Shown piece by piece: positions 44,141 to 53,670 of a stretch of DNA of 64,000 bases. The first letter of the stretch is position 1; every line of letters starts with the position of its first letter. The notes beneath the pieces are model-generated. The model ran no database searches. It had not been told where the DNA came from and saw only the letters and a program-made list of their open reading frames with translations. The stretch covers positions 62,001 to 126,000 of the forward strand of contig NZ_JASJPW010000005.1 of the NCBI RefSeq assembly GCF_030052995.1, written 5' to 3'. A program made the translations under genes and the position numbers. Source of the stretch: Gemmobacter sp. 24YEA27. GTDB taxonomy: Bacteria; Pseudomonadota; Alphaproteobacteria; Rhodobacterales; Rhodobacteraceae.

Positions 44141-44924
44141 ATGAGCAATCTATTCTGGCTGACAGACGCGCAGATGGCGCGGCCTGAACCCTTCTTTCCC
44201 AAGAGCCATGGCAAGCCGCGCGTCGATGATCGTCGTGTGCTGAGCGGCATAATCTCCATCAATTGCAATGGCTTGCGCTGGTGTGACGCGCCCCGTGAAT
44301 ACGGCCGGCCATAGGCCCTCTGCAACCGATGGAAGCGCTGGAGCCGGATAGGTGTGTTCACCCGTATCATGACCGGCCTGGCTGCCGAGGCTGCTGACGA
44401 GAAGACGATCATGATCGAGGTGAGCAGGCGAACGCCATGCGTTCGAGTGAGCCTGCGCAAGTATCTGAAAGCCCATCGCACGGCCTCCAGCCTGCTGGTG
44501 AAAAAGGGGGGCGTGGCAGGCTGATCGGGCGCACGAAAGGCGGCATGAATACAAAACTTCATGCCGTCGCCGATGCTCCGGGCCGCCCGATCCGCATGTT
44601 CGTCACCGCAGGGCCCGTCAGCGATTACATCGGTGCTGCCGCCATGCTGCGCAGCCAGCCGCAGGCAGAGTGGATGCTGGCCGACCAGGGCTATGATGCC
44701 GATTGGTTCAGAGATGCGTTAAAAGACAAGGGGATAAAGGCATGCATCCCCGGCCGGAAGGGCAGGAAGAAAGCCATCTGGCGCGACAAACGCCGCTATA
44801 AGCGCCGAAAGCGCATTGAGATCATGTTCGGCAGGCTCAAGGATTGGCGGCGGGTTGCGACAGGTGCCCCATCGTCTTTCTCTTGGCCATCGCACTCGCC
44901 GCAACCGTCCTCTTCTGGCTCTAA
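44141..44924 (+). pseudogene. IS5-family transposase, disrupted
   Basis: It starts MSNLFWLTDAQMARPEPFFP, then HGKPRVDDRRVLSGIISINC and LRWCDAPREYGRP, with an in-frame amber at 44312-44314, then LCNRWKRWSRIGVFTRIMTG. After frameshifts it continues GRTKGGMNTKLHAVADAPGR, ADQGYDADWFRDALKDKGIK and RYKRRKRIEIMFGRLKDWRR. The natural C-terminus (LLAIALAATVLFWL) lies in a further frame, ending at 44924. It is a different IS5 subgroup from the copy at 5083. Confidence 0.85.
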
Positions 44925-45049
44925 TGTTAATGAGTCTGCAGCCGAGCTCTGTCATGTTGGCAAATGGCGGAGTGAGAGCCTGATGCTGGTGACCCACTAC
45001 GACAAATGAGCCACTCCCCGTTCCTTCGACAGTTTTCGGGGATATTGAG

Positions 45050-46359
45050 CAGGCTTCTGATTTAGTCGCGTCCCGACGCCGCCTCTGGAGCATGTTTCCC
45101 CTCTTTGCACTGCGAGAGGGGATCACGATGCGTGGCACGGACGAGGCGAGCGGTTCACTGTTCAGCTATGTTGATCTGAAGAAACGGATCCCGCCGCATC
45201 ACCCGCTGCGCAAGATCCGGCAGGTCGTGAATGATGCCCTGTCGAGCATGATCATGGATTTCGACGCCGTTTAGGTTGACTTCGACCGCCCCTCGATTGT
45301 GTCGGAGCGGCTGATCCGGGCGGGCCTGATCCAGATCCTGTTCGCGATCCGGTCTGGGCGGCAGTTGATGGAACAGATGCAGTATAATCTGCTGTTCCAC
45401 TGGTTTTTGGGGCCTGGAATTGATGACCCGGTCTGGGTGCCGACTGTGTTCACGAAGAACCGTGACCGCCTGTTGAACACCGAGATGTCGCGCAAGGTCA
45501 TGGCAGCCGTTCTTGCCCATCGCGAAGTGAAGCCGCTTCCGTCTGATGACCACTTCCCGGTCGATGGCACGCGGGTCAAGGGTGAGCTATCGAAGGCGCC
45601 ACCGGTTCGGGCCCGGTGGCGAACGGCGTCGATGAAGAGCTTCGGGCCAAAGGTCGAAGGCCCGCAAGGCAATGATGATCCCGGCGATCCACCCGACTTT
45701 GACACTGCCGCCAATGACCCCCCGCCGCAACCGAGCCCGACCCGATGCCCCGCGCCAAATCCAGCCCCCGCAAGGCCGAAGTCGACTTCAGAGGTGAGAC
45801 GCGTCCGAATGCAACTCACGCCTCCACGACGGATCCGGACGCGCGGCAGGCCGCGATCAACCCTTCGCCATGGGCCTCGAACCAGTGGCGGCACCATGGC
45901 ACGACCACCGCCATTCGCCGGGCCGGACCCGGCGGCTGACGCCTGGCGCGGACAAGGGCTATGATGCGGCAGAGTTCGTTACCGACCGCGCCGGGCCTGT
46001 GTCACCCCGCATATCGCGCGGAAGTCGCGCTGTTCTGCCATTGATGGGCGCACAACCCGTCACAAGGGTTACACCATGTCTTTCCGGCACCGCAAAACGG
46101 ATCGAAGAGGCTTTCGGCTGGGCCAAAATCGTCGGAGGCGCCGCCCAAACCGCCTTTCGAGGCATCGAACGCGCTCGTTGCCAGCTTCATCATGACGCCT
46201 GCCGCAGGAAATCTGGCCAGACAGTCGAAGCTAATCGCAGCTTGAACAGAAAATGGCGTTGCGAGCAGGCCAAAAACGCCAGCCAAACCAGATGAACAAA
46301 CCGGCCTCCTCGAACAGCAAAGAACAATCTCCTCAGCGCCGGACTAAATCAGCTCCCTG
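45050..46359 (+). mobile_element. IS1182-family element, copy B
   Basis: This 1310-bp element is the same length as copy A (21467-22776) and nearly identical. The few differences seen include G/A at the GGTTCACTG site, CGG for TGG in KKRIPP and two changes near 46266-46274. Ends are CAGGCTTCTGATTTAGTC on the left and GGACTAAATCAGCTCCCTG on the right. Unlike copy A, no TTAA or other clear target duplication flanks it. Confidence 0.9.
45128..46295 (+). pseudogene. IS1182 transposase, disrupted (copy B)
   Basis: The gene structure matches copy A: MRGTDEASGSLFSYVDLKKR, amber at 45272-45274, VDFDRPSIVSERLIRAGLIQ, the same frameshift after GTRVKG and the same later frames. The shared defects show that the inactivation predates the duplication, so an active relative elsewhere or recombination must have copied it. 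Confidence 0.9.
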
Positions 46360-46967
46360 TAAGATCGCTCGGGGCTAAGCGCCGCCCTGGCGGTCGAGCT
46401 GCAACCGCGCGGCCCAGCGATGATTACCGCACCGATTTGCTGACCTGGAGCGACGAGCAGATCGGGCACCTGGCGCGCGGCATCTTGTGACATGAGCGCT
46501 TTGACGGCCGGAGAATGACTGCAGTCGTCCGCCTGCTGATGGACCTGTTCGACGGCATTGCGCTGCGTTCGCATGTGACCGAACCTCCCCAGATCGGGCT
46601 TTTGACTATGGCGATTGTTCCGGTTCTGACACCCGACGGCGCGCGCGGGTCCTGAAGCAAAATCCGACCCGCCGTGCAACAGGATGGCGGCAGAGCCCGC
46701 ATGGGTCATGGACGATTTCGACGCGGCGCGATCATGGTGCGCCTGTTGCATGCGACGGTATCTGCCGGCCCGGCAAGGATGTCTGAGCGAGGAATCCTTC
46801 CGGGCCCAGGGAACCGCCAAAGCCGCGCCCGCGTTACAGATTTACGAGGTCCGGGAGCCCGACGGTTGCTCTGGCACGGCAACAGAGCTGTCCACTGAAA
46901 CCGACATTCTCCGCCACTCCGGCCCCAAACGTCTGTCTTCGATTGGGATCATTCAGGGGGTTATGTC
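46360..46967. other. 600-bp stretch without a recognised gene
   Basis: Short plus-strand open pieces such as MTAVVRLLMDLFDGIALRSH and PAWVMDDFDAARSW look coding-like but are broken by stops and frame changes, and I do not recognise them. This is probably old gene debris beside IS1182 copy B. The last 60 bases must contain the start signals for the quinoprotein gene. Confidence 0.35.
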
Positions 46968-49385
46968 GTGTTTTCCATCATTATGGGTGCCATCTGCGGA
47001 CTTTTCGGCCTTTGGGTTCTGTGGCTCGGATACGGGCTGGCGGCTGCCGGAGGCAGCTGGTTCTATATCTTCATGGCGCTTGGCCTGATCCTGGCGGGGA
47101 TTGGGCTGATCCGGCGCCATCAGAGCGGTCTGGCTGTCTATGCCGTAACGCTGATCGTCACCTTCCTCTGGACACTATACGAGGTCGGTTTCGACAAATG
47201 GCAGTGGATCCCGCGCGGGGCGCTGCTCGTGGTCTTCGGCCTGATCCTTTGCATCCCGGTCTTCGCACGTGAGATCCGCGCGCAGTCGGGCCTGTCGGCC
47301 CCCGGCTATCCGCTGCTTGGCGGCACGGTGGCGGCGATCGTCGTGCTGGCGCTGGTCTCCTGGTTCATCGACCCGGCGCAGATCAAGGGCGCGCTGACAA
47401 AACAGGCCAATACCGGCGACGGGCTCGTCGACCCATCGGGCGTGGCCTATCCCGCAGAGGACTGGACGGCCTATGGCGGCACCAATCTTGGCCAGCGTTA
47501 TTCTGCGCTGAGGGATATCGACACGGGGAATGTGAAAGGGCTGACACTCGCCTGGGAACATCACACCGGGGATCTGCGCAAGGCGGACGAGGATTCCAAG
47601 GAATACACATTCGAGGCCACCCCGATCAAAGTGAACGGGCTTTTGTACTTTTGCACGCCACATAACATCATCCAGGCCCTGGTGCCAGAGACCGGCGCGG
47701 TGAAATGGTCTTTTGACCCGATGATGAAGCGCGACCCCTTCTATCAGCACCAGACCTGTCGCGGCGTCTCATGGAACGATTCCACTGGCTATACCGCGCC
47801 CGCGACAGACACGCCCGAGGCTCAGGCGGCGATCACTGCGGCTGTTGCGGAATGCCCGAAGCGCATCGTGGCCTCTTCGGTCGACGCGCGGCTTTACACC
47901 GTCAACGCCGATACCGGCGCGCTTTGCAGCACTTTCGGCGAGAATGGTTATGTGAACCTGCTGGACAGCATGACCGATACCGAACGGGCAAGCTATCAGC
48001 AGACCTCGGCGCCGTTGGTGACGAAGGATCTGATCATTCTCGGCTCGGCGATTGCCGATAACTACTATGAAAACAACCCCTCGGGCGTGATCCGCGCCTA
48101 TGATGTGCGCACCGGCAAGGTCGTGTGGAAATTCGATGCGGGCAAGCCCGGTGATACCGCACCTCTTGCCCCTGGTGAGACCTATGTGCCGAATTCCAAC
48201 GTCGCCTGGACGCAATTCGCGGCCGATGAGACGCTCGGGATGGTCTATATCCCCTTCGGCAATGCCTCGCCCGACCAGGTCGGCATTGCGCGCACGCCCG
48301 AACAGGAGGCCTTTGTCGATGCGCTTGCCGCGCTTGATCTGAAGACCGGCCAGCTGAAATGGAAGTTCCAGACCAGTTATCATGACCTCTGGGACCGCGA
48401 TAACCCCTCGCAGCCGGTACTTCTGAACCTGCCGAAGGATGGGGTGGATACGCCTGCGATCATCATCCCGACGAAAATCGGCAATCTCTGGGTGCTCGAC
48501 CGCCGTGACGGCACGCCGATCCTGCCGGTATCCGAAGTGCAGGTCTCAACTGACACCGATATTCCCGGCGAAAAACTCTCTGCCGTACAGCCGATGTCTT
48601 CGCTGACCTTCGCGCCTGCGCCTTTGCGTGAGGCGGATATGTGGGGGGCCTCGCCCATCGATCAGATCCAGTGTCGCACGACCTTTGTGTCGAACCGCTA
48701 TGACGGCAATTCCTGGACACCGCCGACCACCACCGGCTCGATCGTCTGGCCCGGCAATATCGGGGTCTTTAACTGGGGTTCGGTCGCGGTGGATCCGGTC
48801 AATAAATGGCTGATCGGCACACCGCAATATCTGCCCTATATCTATAAGCTCTATCCGCGTCCCGAAGGCGATCTGACGAAACCGATGTTCCAGGATGATA
48901 TGTCCGGGGGCGAGGCGAAACCGGGGAATGAGAACCTCGGCGGGCCCTATGCGGTTTCGATCCAGCATTTTCGCTCGGGCCTGGGCGTGCCCTGCAACAC
49001 GCCGCCCTGGGGTGTGCGGGTCGGCGTTGACCTGACGAATGGCAAAACCGCCTGGAAATATCGCAACGGTACTGTGGCCGGGCAGAAATTCATGGGTGTG
49101 AGCTTTCCGATCCCCTTCGAGATGGGGATGCTGGCGCATGGCGGCACGCTGACCACTGCGGGCGGTGTCGCCTTCACTGCGGCGGCGCTGGATGACATCA
49201 TGCGCGCCTATGACATGCAGACCGGCGAAACGCTGTGGAAGGTCAGACTTCCCGCAGGGGGCCAGGCCACGCCGATGACCTATCGCGGTGCTGACGGGAA
49301 GCAATATATCGTCGTCGCAGCCGGAGGTCATGGCTCGCTTGGCACCACGCCGGGGGATTCGGTTCTGGCCTACCGGCTGGAGTGA
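46968..49385 (+). CDS. membrane-bound PQQ-dependent dehydrogenase (glucose/quinate/shikimate family)
   Basis: This 805-residue quinoprotein has about five N-terminal membrane helices (residues 1-145), followed by a periplasmic eight-bladed propeller. Its motifs include AEDWTAYGGTNLGQRYSALR, TFEATPIKVNGLLYFCTPHN, VDARLYTVNADTGALCS, the FQTSYHDLWDRDNPSQPVLL region and GWGVRVGVDL-like PPWGVRVGVDLTNGKTAWKY. It oxidises sugars or cyclic polyols in the periplasm and passes electrons to ubiquinone. The GTG start at 46968 precedes an internal ATG by four codons. PQQ synthesis genes are not in the window. Confidence 0.92.
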   Translation: MFSIIMGAICGLFGLWVLWLGYGLAAAGGSWFYIFMALGLILAGIGLIRRHQSGLAVYAVTLIVTFLWTLYEVGFDKWQWIPRGALLVVFGLILCIPVFAREIRAQSGLSAPGYPLLGGTVAAIVVLALVSWFIDPAQIKGALTKQANTGDGLVDPSGVAYPAEDWTAYGGTNLGQRYSALRDIDTGNVKGLTLAWEHHTGDLRKADEDSKEYTFEATPIKVNGLLYFCTPHNIIQALVPETGAVKWSFDPMMKRDPFYQHQTCRGVSWNDSTGYTAPATDTPEAQAAITAAVAECPKRIVASSVDARLYTVNADTGALCSTFGENGYVNLLDSMTDTERASYQQTSAPLVTKDLIILGSAIADNYYENNPSGVIRAYDVRTGKVVWKFDAGKPGDTAPLAPGETYVPNSNVAWTQFAADETLGMVYIPFGNASPDQVGIARTPEQEAFVDALAALDLKTGQLKWKFQTSYHDLWDRDNPSQPVLLNLPKDGVDTPAIIIPTKIGNLWVLDRRDGTPILPVSEVQVSTDTDIPGEKLSAVQPMSSLTFAPAPLREADMWGASPIDQIQCRTTFVSNRYDGNSWTPPTTTGSIVWPGNIGVFNWGSVAVDPVNKWLIGTPQYLPYIYKLYPRPEGDLTKPMFQDDMSGGEAKPGNENLGGPYAVSIQHFRSGLGVPCNTPPWGVRVGVDLTNGKTAWKYRNGTVAGQKFMGVSFPIPFEMGMLAHGGTLTTAGGVAFTAAALDDIMRAYDMQTGETLWKVRLPAGGQATPMTYRGADGKQYIVVAAGGHGSLGTTPGDSVLAYRLE

Positions 49386-49495
49386 TCTCGGTGCTTTGCT
49401 GCATATGATGTGGTCCATGTGATCTGAAGACCGGCGCGCGGGGCGACCTGCGCGCCGTTTCGCCTTGCCATAGCTGTCAGAAGAAAGCCCTCCCC

Positions 49496-50533
49496 ATGGA
49501 TCGATTGCCACTGCAGTTTCAGCGCATGATGGCAGCGGGGCGTGATGCCCTGGCCGCCGCAACCGCCGGTGCGATTGCCTGGCTGCTGGCAAGCTGGCTG
49601 TTCGGCCATACCCATCCGGTTTTTGCCATGGTGACCGCAATTGTCTGCCTCGCGCCGGGCCTGCCCAATCACGGGCGGCAGGCGACCGGCATCATTCTGG
49701 GGGTGACCATCGGCATTCTCGTGGGCGAGGCGGCGCTGCAATTGCCTGTCTCGGGGATCGAGGGGCCGACCACGTCACTGTTGCGCATGATCGTGGCGAT
49801 TCTGCTTTCGATGATGGTCGGCGCGTCCTTTGGGCTGCCGGCGGTGGTGCCGATCCAGGCCGGGGTTTCGGCGGTGCTGGTGCTGGCAATGGGGGCGGAC
49901 AGCGCAGGCTGGCACCGGATGCAGGATGTGATCATCGGTGTGGGGGTCGGGCTTTTCTTCAGCCAGGTCCTGCTGACGCCAGACCCTTTGCGCCAGATCG
50001 ACCGCGCCATGAGCGAATTGCTGACCCGGATCGCGGGCGGGCTCGACCTCGCGGCTCAGGCCTTGCAGGACACAACCCCGCGCCGTGCCGAGATCGCGCA
50101 AAGCCATCTGTCGCGCGTTCAGGAAACCATCGGCGCGCTGCAAAACGGCATCGACAGCGCCAGGTACGAGGCGCGCTGGTCGCTGCGGGGGCGCATCGCG
50201 GCCAATCGGGTGCGGCGCGAGGCGGAACGTGTTGAGCATGACGCGATCCGGCTGGGCGCCTCGGCACTGCTGCTGGGCGATGCGCTGCTGGTGGCGATGC
50301 GCAACGGAAACACACCCCCTGCCGGGCTGGAGGCGAACCTGCGCCACCTTGCTGCCAGCTGCCGCGCCCGGATGAGCGGCACCGCCCCGCCCGACGCAGG
50401 CGTCGCCAGGACAGAGAGCTCCGACAGCGCCTGGTCCGCCGTCCTTGTGCAAATGCGCGCATTGGGCGCCATCCTTGGTGCGGGGCCCCGGCTTGACCAG
50501 GAGCGGGGCGAGGCATATCAGTTACCTGACTAA
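49496..50533 (+). CDS. FUSC-family (aromatic acid exporter-like) membrane protein
   Basis: This 345-residue protein has about five to six hydrophobic segments in residues 15-165 (ATAGAIAWLLASWLFGHTHP, VFAMVTAIVCLAPG), matching the FUSC/AaeB-like N-terminal bundle. A long helical cytosolic part (about 170-340) follows. Together with the downstream MarR, MFS and membrane-fusion genes it appears to belong to an export system for aromatic or other toxic organic acids. Its stop codon overlaps a candidate MarR operator. Confidence 0.8.
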   Translation: MDRLPLQFQRMMAAGRDALAAATAGAIAWLLASWLFGHTHPVFAMVTAIVCLAPGLPNHGRQATGIILGVTIGILVGEAALQLPVSGIEGPTTSLLRMIVAILLSMMVGASFGLPAVVPIQAGVSAVLVLAMGADSAGWHRMQDVIIGVGVGLFFSQVLLTPDPLRQIDRAMSELLTRIAGGLDLAAQALQDTTPRRAEIAQSHLSRVQETIGALQNGIDSARYEARWSLRGRIAANRVRREAERVEHDAIRLGASALLLGDALLVAMRNGNTPPAGLEANLRHLAASCRARMSGTAPPDAGVARTESSDSAWSAVLVQMRALGAILGAGPRLDQERGEAYQLPD

Positions 50534-50541
50534 CAAGTTAG
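50530..50541. promoter_or_regulatory. candidate MarR operator
   Basis: CTAAC-AA-GTTAG is a 12-bp dyad overlapping the stop of the FUSC gene and lying 12 bp before the marR start. Its form (TAAC..GTTA) is typical of MarR-type sites, suggesting autoregulation of the marR-emrB-emrA genes. Confidence 0.45.
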
Positions 50542-50553
50542 CATGGTAAGCAA

Positions 50554-50982
50554 ATGGAACCCCGGCCGCCGACCCTCGACCTCTTGCTCTATGTGATGCG
50601 CGAGCTGCGCCGCAATTACGACGCGCGCGCCGAAGAGCTGGGGCTGACGCTGGCCAGGACCCGGGTTCTGACCTCGCTTTCCAACATGGAAGGCGCCACC
50701 CAGGCCGAACTGGCCCAGGATCTGGGCATTGAGGCCCCCACGCTGAAACGTCAGATCGACGGGCTGGAAAAGCTTGGTTTCATCGAGCGGCGCGGCATGG
50801 ATGGCGATGCCCGCAAGCGGGCGCTTTTCCTGACCGACAAAGCCCGCTCTGCCGGGATCTCGCGTTTCGTGCGCGCGGTGCGGGCCGAACTGTTCGAGGG
50901 CATCACGCCCGAAGATCTGGCGGCCACAGACCGCGCCTTGCAACGTATGGCGGTCAATACTGCCAGGATCGGTGAGAAGTGA
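50554..50982 (+). CDS. MarR-family transcriptional regulator
   Basis: This 142-residue protein has the MarR winged helix: RTRVLTSLSNMEGATQAELA, QDLGIEAPTLKRQIDGLEKL and the wing IERRGMDGDARKRALFLTDK. Members repress efflux genes and release DNA on binding phenolic or aromatic ligands. Its end overlaps the start of the MFS gene (GTGA), so regulator and pump are co-transcribed. Confidence 0.92.
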   Translation: MEPRPPTLDLLLYVMRELRRNYDARAEELGLTLARTRVLTSLSNMEGATQAELAQDLGIEAPTLKRQIDGLEKLGFIERRGMDGDARKRALFLTDKARSAGISRFVRAVRAELFEGITPEDLAATDRALQRMAVNTARIGEK

Positions 50983-52634
50983 CCTCCGCCCCTCAGCCCG
51001 GATCGGCTCAGGCCGGACCGCCGACCGCATTCGCCGGAATGAGCCTCGCCCGGGCTTTGCCGTTCTTTTGCGCCTCGGTGCTGATCGGTCTGGCGCAGGG
51101 CCTGGGCCAGGGCTTTGTCAGCGCCAATATTCCGCAGATTGCCGGGGATCTGGGTGTCAGCACCACCGATGCCAGCTGGCTGATGGCGGCCTATATGATC
51201 CCGCGCGCGACGCTGCCCCTGATGCTGATCAAAGTGCGCACCCAGTTTGGTCTGCGCCGCTTTGCCGAGGTCAGTATCGTGGTCTTTGCGGTGGTGGCTT
51301 TCTCAGCGCTCTGGATCTCGGATCTGCGCTCGGCGGTGGTGGTGCAATTCCTGTCAGGCTGCGCCGCGGCGCCGCTTTCGACGCTTGCCTTCCTTTACAT
51401 GCTGGAGCCGCTCAGCCCGCCCGATAAGATGAAATACGGACTTCCGGCGGTGATGGCGGTGATCCTGATCGGGCCCAATCTGGCGCGCGTCATCTCGCCC
51501 TCGCTGATCGGAGATGGCGGGCTGGCGGGCGTGCATTTCGCGGCGCTTGGCCTTGCGCTGATGTCGCTTGCGGTGGTCTGGGTGCTGCCGCTGAAACCAC
51601 AGCCGCGCGAGAAGGTGATCGAAGCCGGGGATTTCCTCAGCTTCGCGCTGATTTCCTTCGGCTTTTCCGCTATTGTCATCAGTTTTGTGATGGGGCCAAT
51701 CCATTGGTGGTTCGATGCGCCCTGGATCGGCTGGCTGCTGGCGGGGGCGGTGATCTCGCTGACACTCGCGGTGATCATCGAGCTGGGGCGCCGCGCGCCG
51801 CTGGTCGATTTCCGCTGGCTCGCGACCCCGGCCATGCTGCATCTGACGCTGACGCTTTTGCTGTTCCGGCTGGTTCTGTCGGAACAAAGCACCGGGGCGC
51901 CCCGGATGTTCCAGGTTCTGGGCGTGGCGCCCTCGCAGATGGAAAGCCTGTTTCTGGTGATCTGTATTGCCGCGATGATGGGCGGCCTCGCCTGTGTCGC
52001 CTGGATGAAACAGACCCGCGAGCCGGCGTTTCATGCGGCGGCGCTGGTGCTGATCGCGGCGGCGACGTTCCTCGATTCACAGGCAACGGTCCTGACCCGG
52101 CCCGAACAATTCCTGATCAGCCAGGCCCTGATCGGCTTTGCCTCGATGCTGTTCATGCCGCCCGCGATGGTGATGGGGCTGATGGCCGCGCTGAAAAAGG
52201 GGCCGAATTATCTTCTGTCCTTCATCATCGTCTTCATTGCAACCCAGAGCCTTGGCGGCGTGATCGGATCGGGGATCTTCACCACCTTCACCACCCATCG
52301 CCAGACCTTCCACCTCGCCACCCTGACCGAACAGCTCTCCGCCAGCGACCCGCTGATGCAAAGCGTGATGGCGCAGGGCACCGCGCTTTTTGCCACCCAA
52401 AACCCGGATCTCGCGGCGGACCGGCTGCAAACCCTGTCGCAGCTGATGACCGAGGCCGGGCGCCAGGCCTGGGTCATGGCCTATAATGATGCCTATTTCC
52501 TGACCTTTCTCATCGCGCTGACCGCGCTTGCGGCGCTGGTCCTGCATGTGCTGCGCGACTGGATCTGGGCCAGGATGAACGCCGCATTCGGTGCAAAACC
52601 CGAAATCTCCTCTCCCCCTTCAGAACAGAGCTGA
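50979..52634 (+). CDS. MFS multidrug/organic-acid exporter, EmrB/DHA2 type
   Basis: This 551-residue protein has about 14 membrane helices. The early QGFVSANIPQIAGDLGVSTT, DASWLMAAYMIPRATLPLML matches the DHA2 family (N..P.i...l......WvvtaY...). It begins with GTG at 50979, inside the marR stop. It is paired with a membrane-fusion protein directly downstream, as EmrB is with EmrA, to move substrates across both membranes with an outer-membrane channel encoded elsewhere. Confidence 0.9.
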   Translation: MTSAPQPGSAQAGPPTAFAGMSLARALPFFCASVLIGLAQGLGQGFVSANIPQIAGDLGVSTTDASWLMAAYMIPRATLPLMLIKVRTQFGLRRFAEVSIVVFAVVAFSALWISDLRSAVVVQFLSGCAAAPLSTLAFLYMLEPLSPPDKMKYGLPAVMAVILIGPNLARVISPSLIGDGGLAGVHFAALGLALMSLAVVWVLPLKPQPREKVIEAGDFLSFALISFGFSAIVISFVMGPIHWWFDAPWIGWLLAGAVISLTLAVIIELGRRAPLVDFRWLATPAMLHLTLTLLLFRLVLSEQSTGAPRMFQVLGVAPSQMESLFLVICIAAMMGGLACVAWMKQTREPAFHAAALVLIAAATFLDSQATVLTRPEQFLISQALIGFASMLFMPPAMVMGLMAALKKGPNYLLSFIIVFIATQSLGGVIGSGIFTTFTTHRQTFHLATLTEQLSASDPLMQSVMAQGTALFATQNPDLAADRLQTLSQLMTEAGRQAWVMAYNDAYFLTFLIALTALAALVLHVLRDWIWARMNAAFGAKPEISSPPSEQS

Positions 52635-52638
52635 CGCC

Positions 52639-53670
52639 ATGAGCCGTTCCTTCTTTGTGCCCACCATTATCGCCGGGGTGATTGGCCTCGCGGGGCTGTT
52701 GCTGGTGCTTTTCGCCTGGCATCTGCCGCCTTTCGCACCCTCGGCCCCCACCACTGAAAACGCCTATCTGCGCGGTCGGGTCACCACGATCTCCCCGCAG
52801 CTGTCCGGCTATATCGCGAAAGTGGAGGTCCAGGATTTCCAGGAAGTGCGCGAGGGCGATGTGATCGCGGTGCTTGACGACCGCATCTACCGCCAGAAAC
52901 TTGCCCAGGCCGAAGCCGGGCTGGCCGGCGCAAAAGCTGCGATGGAGGTCGCGGTGCAGAATGTGCGCTCGGCCGAGGCGGTGCTGAAATCGGATGCGGC
53001 GGCGCTGGCCTCGGCCGATCTCGCCGTGGAAACCGCGCGGTCCGACAACAGCCGCACCACATCGCTGCGCGAACGCGGCGTGGCGACCGAGGCGGCGCTG
53101 GAACAGACCGAACTTGCGCTGCAAAAGGCGCTGACCGCCCAGACCCAGGCTCAGGCCACGATGGATGTGCAGCGCGAACAGCTCGCCAATGCGAAGGTGC
53201 AGATCGCAAGTGCCCAGGCCCAGATCGACAATGCCAATGCCGCCGTGGAACTCACCCGGATCGACCTCGGGAACACCGTGATTCGCGCGCCGGCTGCGGG
53301 AAAGCTGGGGCAAATCGCGGTCCGGGTCGGGCAATATGTCTCGCCCGGCACCGCGCTGGTCTCGCATGTCGGCCAGGATCTCTGGCTGATCGCGAATTTC
53401 AATGAGAGCAGCCTGAACAGTCTCGCCGTCGGCCAGAAGGTGCGCTTCAGCGTCGATGCGCTGCATGGCCAGGTCTTTACCGGCGTGATCGAGAGTTTCT
53501 CGCCTGCCACCGCCTCGGAATTCAGCCTGATCGCCGGCACCAATGCCACCGGCAATTTCACCAAGATCGCACAGCGTGTGCCGGTCCGGATCAGGATTGA
53601 CCCTGGGCAGGCGCGGGCCGAACTGCTGGCACCGGGCTTTTCGGTGGTCGCCTCGGTGCAGCCGGACTGA
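52639..53670 (+). CDS. HlyD/EmrA-like membrane fusion protein
   Basis: The start is placed at ATG 52639, just after the MFS stop, because the N-terminal membrane anchor (IIAGVIGLAGLLLVLFAWHL) follows. A longer frame begins inside the MFS gene. The 343 residues contain the lipoyl-like halves (GRVTTISPQLSGYIAKVEVQ, VIRAPAAGKLGQIAVRVGQY) flanking a long coiled coil (about 95-205, rich in Ala/Gln) and a beta-barrel part. It links the pump to the outer membrane. Confidence 0.9.
   Translation: MSRSFFVPTIIAGVIGLAGLLLVLFAWHLPPFAPSAPTTENAYLRGRVTTISPQLSGYIAKVEVQDFQEVREGDVIAVLDDRIYRQKLAQAEAGLAGAKAAMEVAVQNVRSAEAVLKSDAAALASADLAVETARSDNSRTTSLRERGVATEAALEQTELALQKALTAQTQAQATMDVQREQLANAKVQIASAQAQIDNANAAVELTRIDLGNTVIRAPAAGKLGQIAVRVGQYVSPGTALVSHVGQDLWLIANFNESSLNSLAVGQKVRFSVDALHGQVFTGVIESFSPATASEFSLIAGTNATGNFTKIAQRVPVRIRIDPGQARAELLAPGFSVVASVQPD

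Noticed and set aside
47175..47750. Minus-strand open frames across the PQQ dehydrogenase
   Set aside because: They are antisense shadows of an intact 805-residue quinoprotein gene.
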